A stretch of 64,000 bases of DNA, taken from contig NZ_JAJSDX010000007.1 of the NCBI RefSeq assembly GCF_021272205.1, forward strand, positions 62,001 through 126,000. Reading direction: 5' to 3'. This document shows, piece by piece, positions 57,484 to 64,000 of the stretch (position 1 is its first letter; each line of letters begins with the position of its first letter). Source of the DNA: Pantoea sp. Mb-10. Lineage in GTDB: Bacteria > Pseudomonadota > Gammaproteobacteria > Enterobacterales > Enterobacteriaceae. The notes under the pieces were generated by a model. That model was not told the origin of the DNA, ran no database searches, and saw nothing but the letters and a program-made list of their open reading frames with translations. The translations under genes and the position numbers were made by a program.

Positions 57484-57503
57484 ACGTGGCGTGGTTGGTT
57501 AAT

Positions 57504-57534
57504 AAAAAAGGCCGTCGCGTTGACGGCCTTTTTC
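57504..57534. terminator. Terminator between convergent yoaE and pdeD
   Basis: AAAAAGGCCGTC and GACGGCCTTTTT around a four-to-five-base loop, A-rich on the left and T-rich on the right; bidirectional. Confidence 0.88.
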
Positions 57535-57545
57535 ATGCGCGTGAC

Positions 57546-59108
57546 TCAACCCGGCAGCACAACCTGATATTGTGACAGCCAGGCAGGGAAATCTTCGATG
57601 GGCATGGGACGCGCGTAATAATAGCCCTGCAGATGATCCACCCCGCGCGCGCACAGGTAGCGTGCCTGCTCGGCGGTTTCCACGCCTTCTGCTACCAGCG
57701 CGATATTCAGACGCTGGGCCAGTGAAATCACCATATCGGTAACGGTGGCGTTGATGGCATCGGTGCCGATGGCAGCGGTGAAAATCTTGTCAATTTTCAG
57801 CACGTCCGGCTTGAGATCTTTCAGGTAGGCCAGTGAGCTGTGTCCGGTGCCAAAGTCATCTATCGCCAGTCGGACGCCGATGTCATGCAGCCGCGCCACC
57901 ACGGTTTGATCGATAACCGGCAGGGCATCGCGTTCGGTCAGTTCCACCACTAACTTTGGCAGAGGATTGGCGGGCCACCACATCGCCTGTAAGTCATCGA
58001 CGATTGCCCGATTATGAAAGTGGCTGGCCGCAACGTTAATGGCAATGTGGAAACTGGGACACTGAGGCAAACTGGGTAAGGCTTCCACCACGCGGGCTAT
58101 CACAAAGCGGGTGAGGGGCGCGATCAGGTTTTGCCGTTCCGCGAGCGGGATAAAGACATCGGGGGCAATCCAACCTTGACGGGGGTTGTGCCAGCGCAGC
58201 AGCAGTTCAATGCCGTCACACTCACCGCTTTTGGCGTTAATTAACGGCTGGCAATACACCATGAATTCATTGGCCGTGATACCGTAGCTGATCTGCCAGC
58301 TTAGGCTCATGCGATTTGCCGTCGCCAGCCAAACGATGTAGCCCATCAGCAGGCTCAACAGCAGCGCCAGTGGCAGCTGGGAAGGTAACGTATGCAGCGC
58401 GAGTCGGGCGGGTGAAGGTCCATAAAGCGTGATGGTAAACGGATAGCGCAAAGAAGCTTGCTCGTAGGCGACTTCATCATCGGCAGGTTCGGTAGGCTCA
58501 ACCATGGGATTACCGTATTCAAGACTTTTGCCGCCCACGTTGAAAACGGCGCGCTCCACCCACGGCAGCTGCGGCTCTAACAGATAATTGGTCATCTGTT
58601 CGATATTGATGACCTGCAGCAGTCCATCGCGGTTATTCAACGATTTCGGCGTCCAGAGCAGTAACACCGGCGAGCCTTTCAACAGGTCGTTGTCCTGCGT
58701 CAGCAAAAAATGCTGGTTATTCAGCGCGAATTCCGGATAGGTTTCGCTAAATGACAGGTTGCGCGGCCCATACACGCTGGAGCAGTAAATGCGATCGTCT
58801 TCCACCAGCATCATCGTGCGAACGGTCTGTAAGGCGGCAATTTTTTCGATCAGGGGATAACGTACCAGCGCGCACGGCACGCCAACCAAGCCAAGGGTAT
58901 TGTTTGCCGACACGTCCAGCGGAGAGAAAATGCGATCGAAGCGTTCTATGGCGCGGGTGGCAAAATTTGACGACTGCTGTTCAATGCGTGATTTCTCTTC
59001 AATGTAGCGAAATGTGAGCGTAAGAATCAGAACCAGCGTCGCGATCGCTATCGCAATAAGCAGACGCTTACGGCGAAATTGACCCACAAATTGCTGGGGA
59101 GCCATCAT
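57546..59108 (-). CDS. pdeD: Cyclic-di-GMP phosphodiesterase PdeD (CSS-motif, EAL domain)
   Basis: A 520-residue protein from the ATG at 59108 (AAGGTGG upstream; a TTG at 59144 is less likely). An N-terminal helix, a periplasmic CSS sensor domain (DDRIYCSSVYGPRN), a second helix (LPLALLLSLLMGYIVWLA) and an EAL domain follow: GIELLLRW (ExLxR), INVAASHF, VELTERDAL, AIDDFGTGHSSL, LKIDK, VAEGVET. The catalytic residues look complete. E. coli PdeD is also beside yoaE. DsbA/DsbB-linked redox control of CSS-type enzymes is known. Confidence 0.92.
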   Translation of the reverse strand: MMAPQQFVGQFRRKRLLIAIAIATLVLILTLTFRYIEEKSRIEQQSSNFATRAIERFDRIFSPLDVSANNTLGLVGVPCALVRYPLIEKIAALQTVRTMMLVEDDRIYCSSVYGPRNLSFSETYPEFALNNQHFLLTQDNDLLKGSPVLLLWTPKSLNNRDGLLQVINIEQMTNYLLEPQLPWVERAVFNVGGKSLEYGNPMVEPTEPADDEVAYEQASLRYPFTITLYGPSPARLALHTLPSQLPLALLLSLLMGYIVWLATANRMSLSWQISYGITANEFMVYCQPLINAKSGECDGIELLLRWHNPRQGWIAPDVFIPLAERQNLIAPLTRFVIARVVEALPSLPQCPSFHIAINVAASHFHNRAIVDDLQAMWWPANPLPKLVVELTERDALPVIDQTVVARLHDIGVRLAIDDFGTGHSSLAYLKDLKPDVLKIDKIFTAAIGTDAINATVTDMVISLAQRLNIALVAEGVETAEQARYLCARGVDHLQGYYYARPMPIEDFPAWLSQYQVVLPG

Positions 59109-59214
59109 CAGTAACCACCTTGTAAACCAAGAAAATGAAGCCAAATTAACGTGTGTGTTATCGGCATTATGGCGGCCAGGTTTAGCGCGGTGGGCAAAAA
59201 AAGCGGCGCCAAAA

Positions 59215-59250
59215 AAAACCGCGCGGTCACTGAGGACCGCGCGGTTTTAC
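59215..59250. terminator. Terminator after sdaA
   Basis: AAAACCGCGCGGTC and GACCGCGCGGTTTT form a long perfect stem with a six-base loop, flanked by As on the left, so minus-strand transcripts from sdaA end in Us. Confidence 0.88.
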
Positions 59251-59329
59251 TGTATCTGGTTTATCTGTGCTGGGGTAGCGGCATCGGCATAAAAAGAGCC
59301 TGTGAATGCATAATCACGCACCGCCGCGC

Positions 59330-60694
59330 TTAATCGCACTGAACCTTAATCGCCAGCCCACCGCGTGACGTTTCGCGGTATTTCGCGTTCATGTCTTTGC
59401 CGGTTTCATACATGGTCTCAATCACTTTATCCAGCGAAACGCGAGGTTCACTGGTGCGTCGCAGCGCCATACGGGCGGCGTTAATCGCCTTGACTGAAGC
59501 GATAGCATTGCGTTCAATACACGGCACCTGAACCTGGCCGGCAACCGGATCGCAGGTCAATCCGAGATTGTGCTCCATACCAATTTCTGCCGCCACGCAC
59601 ACCTGCTCCGGACTGGCGCCGAGCAGCTCAGCCAGACCTGCCGCCGCCATTGAGCAGGCCACGCCCACTTCCCCCTGGCAGCCCACCTCGGCGCCGGAAA
59701 TCGAGGCGTTCATCTTATAGAGCACGCCAATTGCACCCGACGCCAGGAAGTAGCGGAGAAACGTATCCGGCGTGACGGTTTCAATAAAATGATCGTAATA
59801 CGCCAGAACCGCCGGCACGATGCCGCAGGCCCCGTTGGTAGGGGCGGTGACAACGCGCCCACCCGCGGCGTTCTCTTCATTGACCGCGAGCGCAAACATG
59901 TTGACCCAGTCAATCACATTCATGGGATCGTTAGAGTGCTTTTCCGACGAAACCAGCAGGCGGCGAAGCGAGGCCGCGCGGCGCGGCACGCGTAATGGAC
60001 CGGGCAGTACGCCTTCGGTGTTTAGGCCGCGATCGATACACGCCTGCATGGTTTGCCAAACGTGACCGAAATAGGCGTAAATTTCGTCGCGGTCATGCAA
60101 CGCCAGTTCATTTTTCATCACCAGACCGGAAAGCGACAGGCCGGTTTCGTGACAGTGCGCCAGTAGCGCTTTTGCAGAATGGAAAGGGTAAGGCACGGAC
60201 ACTTCATCCAGCACCGATTCACCAAAGTGGGCTTCATCCACAATGAAGCCACCGCCAATGGAGTAATAGGTTTTGCTCAGAATCAGCAAATCACCCTCAA
60301 ACGCATAGAGCGTCATACCATTTTCATGCAGTGAGAGGTTTTCGCTGCGAAAGACCATGCCGCCTTCACGGGGAAAATCGACTTCGTGCGCGCCCTGCGC
60401 CAGTAATAAGCGCTCGCGCTGTTCAACGTCTTTAATAAAAGCAGGAATACTGTCGATATCGACCGTGGCGGGCTCAAATCCTGCCAGACCCATAATAATG
60501 GCGATATCAGTATGGTGCCCCTTGCCGGTGAGGGAGAGCGAGCCGTAAACGTCCACCGCAACGCGCGTAATGGTCTGGAGCTTTCCCTGTTCGGTGAGCA
60601 GATCGACAAACTGCTTGCCCGCCTTCATGGGGCCAACAGTATGCGAACTGGATGGGCCAATGCCCACTTTGAACATGTCAAAAACACTAATCAC
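59330..60694 (-). CDS. sdaA: L-serine dehydratase 1
   Basis: SdaA deaminates L-serine to pyruvate with a 4Fe-4S cluster. The 454-residue protein equals E. coli SdaA in length and starts at a GTG (MISVFDMFKVGIGPSSSHT). Cluster cysteines lie in GCQGEVGVACSM, LTCDPVAG and VQVPCIERN. A monocistronic gene with its own terminator; nudL lies upstream on the same strand. Confidence 0.96.
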   Translation of the reverse strand: MISVFDMFKVGIGPSSSHTVGPMKAGKQFVDLLTEQGKLQTITRVAVDVYGSLSLTGKGHHTDIAIIMGLAGFEPATVDIDSIPAFIKDVEQRERLLLAQGAHEVDFPREGGMVFRSENLSLHENGMTLYAFEGDLLILSKTYYSIGGGFIVDEAHFGESVLDEVSVPYPFHSAKALLAHCHETGLSLSGLVMKNELALHDRDEIYAYFGHVWQTMQACIDRGLNTEGVLPGPLRVPRRAASLRRLLVSSEKHSNDPMNVIDWVNMFALAVNEENAAGGRVVTAPTNGACGIVPAVLAYYDHFIETVTPDTFLRYFLASGAIGVLYKMNASISGAEVGCQGEVGVACSMAAAGLAELLGASPEQVCVAAEIGMEHNLGLTCDPVAGQVQVPCIERNAIASVKAINAARMALRRTSEPRVSLDKVIETMYETGKDMNAKYRETSRGGLAIKVQCD

Positions 60695-60830
60695 AGGTGA
60701 CGCTCCTCACAAAACGTATTTATACGGCCAGGGCCGTTTATGCGGCTAATAGTAATCGTCTGCGCGGGGGGACGAACAGCTTTTCGCATGAAATAAACTA
60801 ATTATAAACCCCAGAAATAGTTATCCGTTT

Positions 60831-61451
60831 CTATGGGCACAAAACGTGGCGCAAAGCGGCATGGGATGAGGGGGATGCGACGTCCGGAAGCGCGATTTGT
60901 TGACCTAACGCGCGAATAATGCCCGCGGTCATGCCCCAGATAAAATAGTCGCCGTACCAGGAGAGCCAGAGTTGATGCTGACGATTGCCCCGCTGCAGCG
61001 TAAACCCGCTGTAGCGGCTCAGCCGCAGCGCTTCAACCAGCGGCATTGTAAAGGCGCTCTCAACTTCATCGGGGTTCAGCGTCAGCAGAGCGCCAGGCGA
61101 CACGATGCCCACCACTGGCGTAACGGCAAAGCCGGTACTGCTGGTGACAGGGGGCAGCGTTCCTACCACGCGCACCTGATCGGGCGCGATGCCCACTTCT
61201 TCATGCGCCTCACGTAGCGCGGTGTCAATCAGCGAGGCGTCGCTGGCGTCCTGCATACCGCCGGGAAAGGCGACCTGACCAGCATGTTTGCGCAGCTGTG
61301 CAGCGCGTCGCGTCAGCAGCAGTTCGGGTTGGGCTGCATTGATGACCGGCACCAGCACGGCGGCATGGCGATTACCCTGCACGGCAGCAGAAGGCGCCAT
61401 TGGCAGGTGCAGCACAAATCGACTCAGAAACTGATCAAGCGTCAAACGCAT
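60831..61451 (-). CDS. nudL: NudL, Nudix hydrolase (CoA-pyrophosphohydrolase type)
   Basis: A 206-residue protein. The ATG at 61451 comes one base after the pabB stop, with GAGGA inside the pabB end as ribosome site; longer frames overlap pabB without homology. The NuCoA motif LLTRRAAQLRKHAGQVAFPGG leads into the Nudix box ending REAHEEVGI. The closest E. coli protein is NudL/YeaB (192). CoA diphosphatase activity is inferred from the family. Confidence 0.92.
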   Translation of the reverse strand: MRLTLDQFLSRFVLHLPMAPSAAVQGNRHAAVLVPVINAAQPELLLTRRAAQLRKHAGQVAFPGGMQDASDASLIDTALREAHEEVGIAPDQVRVVGTLPPVTSSTGFAVTPVVGIVSPGALLTLNPDEVESAFTMPLVEALRLSRYSGFTLQRGNRQHQLWLSWYGDYFIWGMTAGIIRALGQQIALPDVASPSSHAALRHVLCP

Positions 61452-61452
61452 A

Positions 61453-62811
61453 TTATTCCTCATTGCGCAGGCAGGGCAAAATACGATTGACCTTATGGAA
61501 CGTCTCTTGATACTCCGCCTCCCGCTCACTGTCCGCCACAATGCCGCCACCTGCGGCGCAGTACAGCTGTTGATTTTCTGCAATCAGCGTGCGGATAGTG
61601 ATACTGGTGTCCATGCGACCGCACAGGCTGAGATAACCGATGCTGCCGCACCAGGCGTTGCGCCGCTGGGGCTCCAGCTCTTCAATAATTTCCATTGCGC
61701 GGATTTTGGGGGCGCCGGTGATTGAGCCACCGGGAAAACAGGCCCGCAGCAGATCGCTGGCGGTTAAGTGGTCAGGCAGACGCGCGCGTACCGTACTGAC
61801 CAAATGGTGTACAGCGGGAAACGCTTCCACTTTAAATAGCTCCGGTACGCTGACGCTACCGGGTTCGGCCACGCGGCCAATATCATTGCGCAACAGATCG
61901 ACAATCATCAGATTTTCCGCGCGATCTTTCTCCGCGCTGGCCAGTTTTTGCGCCTGCAATCGATCGGCTGTGGGATCGTTCAGGCGAGGCAAGGTGCCCT
62001 TGATAGGCCGGGTTTCAATTTCCTGCTGTTTCAGCGCCAGAAAACGTTCTGGCGACAGGCTCAAGACCGCGCTGCGCGCTAAGCGGACAAAGGCGCTAAA
62101 GGGCGCGCGGTTGGCCTGATTGAGCCGTAAAAAAGCCTGCCATTCATCACCGCGATAGCTCGCCTGAAAGCGCTGAGCCAAATTCACCTGATAGCAGTCG
62201 CCCGCTTGAATGTACTGCTGAATGGCGTCAAAGCGTGCGGCGTACTCCGCCGCGCTGAGCGATGAGTGCCAGTCGCTGGTCAGGAAAAAGGGCTTGGGCG
62301 CGGGAATGGCCTGGGCCTGTAGCCACTGCCAGCGCCGATTTGCGTCCTCAAGCGACACCAGCGTGAGAGTGCAAAGATGGTGATCGGCAATCAGTGCCCA
62401 ATCGTAAATGCCCACCGCCATGTCTGGCGTTTGCAGATCGCGCGCAGCGCGCTGGGGCAGCGTTTCAAAGCGCCGGCCCAGATCATAGCCAAAGAGTCCG
62501 AGTGCGCCCCCTTGAAAAGGGAGATCCGGGTGAAAAGCGGGTGCCGCGCCCAGGCGGGCAATCTGTTGCTGAACCAGCGCCAGCGGGTCGGCATTGGAGA
62601 GGAGAAGATCGCTGCCGTCGTCAATTTCCGTTAGCTCGCCACGCGTGGTGAGCGTAACGCGCGGGTCGGCAGTGAGAATATCAAAGCGATTGTCCGTGTG
62701 ATCGGCTCCGCCGGAGGTCAGAAGCATCGCCCAGGGTCGATGGGCAAGGGCAGAAAAACGATGCATCAGCGCATCCGGCGTATACTTCAGGGTGAGTGTG
62801 TTCACGGTCAT
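61453..62811 (-). CDS. pabB: Aminodeoxychorismate synthase component I
   Basis: PabB turns chorismate plus ammonia from PabA into 4-amino-4-deoxychorismate for folate synthesis. The 452-residue chorismate-binding protein has TRPIKGTLPRLND with the catalytic-type lysine of PabB, ENLMIVDLLRNDIGRV, AFPAVHHLVSTV, FPGGSITGAPKIRAMEIIEEL and CAAGGGIVADS. Length as in E. coli (453). Coupled to nudL. Confidence 0.96.
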   Translation of the reverse strand: MTVNTLTLKYTPDALMHRFSALAHRPWAMLLTSGGADHTDNRFDILTADPRVTLTTRGELTEIDDGSDLLLSNADPLALVQQQIARLGAAPAFHPDLPFQGGALGLFGYDLGRRFETLPQRAARDLQTPDMAVGIYDWALIADHHLCTLTLVSLEDANRRWQWLQAQAIPAPKPFFLTSDWHSSLSAAEYAARFDAIQQYIQAGDCYQVNLAQRFQASYRGDEWQAFLRLNQANRAPFSAFVRLARSAVLSLSPERFLALKQQEIETRPIKGTLPRLNDPTADRLQAQKLASAEKDRAENLMIVDLLRNDIGRVAEPGSVSVPELFKVEAFPAVHHLVSTVRARLPDHLTASDLLRACFPGGSITGAPKIRAMEIIEELEPQRRNAWCGSIGYLSLCGRMDTSITIRTLIAENQQLYCAAGGGIVADSEREAEYQETFHKVNRILPCLRNEE

Positions 62812-62921
62812 GGTGCGATTCAGTTCAGCAAGCAGGCGCGTAGCCTGGCATATTTTTATCTCACTGGCACCTGTTTGTTCCGCGTGGAATAATGCCCGTT
62901 CTTTATTCTCAGGAGTTCGCT

Positions 62922-63113
62922 ATGTTTACAGGTCTTCCCGCGTTATCTCACGAGCAGCAGCAGCAGGCGGTTGAACGTATTCAGGAACTGATGGCGGACG
63001 GCATGTCCAGCGGTCAGGCGATTGCGCAGGTCGCGCAAGAGATCCGTCAGACTTATCAAGGTGAAGGTATTCGGGCGCTATTCGACGAGGACGACGAGCA
63101 CGATGACGAGTAG
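62922..63113 (+). CDS. yoaH: YoaH, UPF0181 small protein
   Basis: A 63-residue protein (59 in E. coli): [20 protein letters not shown] then [20 protein letters not shown], with an acidic tail. The ATG at 62922 has AGGAG upstream and is preferred over an in-frame start ten codons earlier. Function unknown. Divergent from pabB. Confidence 0.92.
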   Translation: MFTGLPALSHEQQQQAVERIQELMADGMSSGQAIAQVAQEIRQTYQGEGIRALFDEDDEHDDE

Positions 63114-63125
63114 CACCCGAACGGG

Positions 63126-63470
63126 TTAGCGGGCGGCGACGATTTTGATTTCAACTTTATATTGAGGATGCATCAGTCCGGCTTGCACGGTGCAGCGAAC
63201 CGGCGCATGGTCAGGTGATACCCAAGCATCCCAAGCGCGGTTCATGGCCGGAAAGTCGGCTTTGTCTACCAGGAATATGGTGGCATCCAAAATTTTACTT
63301 TTGTCCGATCCTACGCGCGTGAGCAGCGCGTCGATTACCGCCAGCGCATTCGCAGTTTGCGCTTCGGCGTCCTCCTCAAGATTTTCCGGCACGCTGGTGT
63401 AATAAATGGTGTCGTTATGCACCACGGCTTCGGACATGCGCGGGGCCGGATCGATTCGCGTAATGGTCAT
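63126..63470 (-). CDS. yoaB: YoaB, RidA-family protein
   Basis: A 114-residue trimeric-type YjgF/RidA protein. Family markers are present: SEAVVHNDTIYYTSVPEN, AIDALLTRVGSDKSKILDATI, and the arginine in HAPVRCTVQAGL that in RidA binds imine substrates. A deaminase role on enamine/imine metabolites is plausible; the YoaB subgroup is not well defined. Convergent with yoaH. Confidence 0.9.
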   Translation of the reverse strand: MTITRIDPAPRMSEAVVHNDTIYYTSVPENLEEDAEAQTANALAVIDALLTRVGSDKSKILDATIFLVDKADFPAMNRAWDAWVSPDHAPVRCTVQAGLMHPQYKVEIKIVAAR

Positions 63471-63592
63471 GTTGGTCTCCTGTCATTTTGCTGCGTAGCC
63501 TGCCATATCAGACCGGGCGCTGTCATCTGTTGTGGTGGGCAAACTCGAATCCTGACATAATTACAGTGGTTTTAAGCAAAGTGTGAGGATGT

Positions 63593-64000
63593 GTGGCAGA
63601 CGATTTTGCAGCTGATGGCGCGTTGGCGCAGGCTATTCCGGGGTTTAAGCCGCGCGAGGCGCAGCGAGAAATGGCGCAGGCGGTGACCGACGCGGTGAAG
63701 CAGGGCGGTGAGCTGGTGGTCGAAGCCGGCACCGGCACCGGCAAGACTTACGCTTATCTGGCTCCCGCATTGCGCGCGAAAAAAAAGGTTATTGTGTCAA
63801 CCGGGTCAAAGGCGCTTCAGGATCAGCTCTATAACCGCGATCTGCCGACCATCGCCCGCGCCCTCCAATTCAGCGGTAAAACCGCGCTGCTGAAAGGTCG
63901 CTCCAACTACCTCTGTCTTGAACGTCTTGAGCAGCAAAATCAAAGCGGTGGCGATCTTACCGTTCAGGCGCTGGGCGACTTGATCCACGTGCGCAACTGG
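63593..64000 (+). CDS. yoaA: DinG-family helicase YoaA, N-terminal part (runs off the window)
   Basis: The first 136 codons from a GTG (MADDFAADGALAQAIPGFKP) match E. coli YoaA: Walker A EAGTGTGKTYAYL, STGSKALQDQLY, LLKGRSNYLCLERLE. YoaA is an XPD/DinG-like iron-sulfur helicase that works with HolC in damage tolerance; holE of the same holoenzyme is also in the window. The cluster and other helicase motifs lie beyond the end. Confidence 0.93.
   Translation, partial: MADDFAADGALAQAIPGFKPREAQREMAQAVTDAVKQGGELVVEAGTGTGKTYAYLAPALRAKKKVIVSTGSKALQDQLYNRDLPTIARALQFSGKTALLKGRSNYLCLERLEQQNQSGGDLTVQALGDLIHVRNW

Overview
The window is about 64 kb of enterobacterial chromosome. Gene content and order follow the Escherichia coli nudB-ruv-znu-zwf-ptrB-pphA-prc-htpX-kdgR-cspC-man-sdaA-pabB-yoaA segment closely. 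The departures (no edd or hexR beside zwf, no mgrB beside yobH, an mdfA gene between lpxM and pykA) point to Erwiniaceae, something Pantoea- or Erwinia-like. That placement is inferred from recalled protein similarity and synteny, not from a database search.

Layout. 1-9.6 kb: end of nudB, yebC, the Holliday-junction genes ruvC and ruvAB with a LexA box, the zinc importer znuBC/znuA divided by a Zur box, the murein endopeptidase mepM, lpxM and an MdfA-type exporter. 9.7-16 kb: central carbon metabolism (pykA, zwf, eda with a candidate KdgR operator), purT and yebE. 16-21 kb: ptrB, exoX-holE, the copper-type yobA-yebZ-yebY cluster and the sRNA gene sdsR.

21.3-28.7 kb: a decayed lambdoid element inserted in the terminator of sdsR. 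A 17-bp direct repeat marks both ends. It keeps the leftward early operon (frameshifted lambda-type int, xis, a MazG-like gene, recT, an exonuclease remnant, a truncated TraR-type zinc-finger gene). Beside attR it carries AT-rich cargo: a small unknown protein followed by an ATPase-TOPRIM (OLD-like) protein interrupted by a frameshift at an A7 tract and by one in-frame stop. This is the best candidate for a poorly described, possibly anti-phage, system.

28.7-35.5 kb: a second accessory stretch between sdsR and pphA. It holds small exported and membrane proteins, an OafA-type acyltransferase, a BamE-like lipoprotein, a diguanylate cyclase and an IraP-like protein.

35.5-64 kb: conserved core again: pphA, rsmF, letAB, msrC, proQ-prc, htpX, yebQ, kdgR, yobH, yebO, an MBL-fold hydrolase, a shortened yobF, cspC, rlmA, the mannose PTS manXYZ-yobD, yoaE preceded by an overlapping small ORF, pdeD, sdaA, nudL-pabB, yoaH, yoaB and the start of yoaA.

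Functional links: kdgR is present together with a possible KdgR box at eda, which fits a role for eda in ketodeoxygluconate breakdown now that edd is not next to it. SdsR (normally SigmaS-dependent), an IraP-like SigmaS anti-adaptor and two cyclic-di-GMP enzymes suggest a stress and lifestyle theme. No tRNA, rRNA, CRISPR array or intact insertion sequence was seen.
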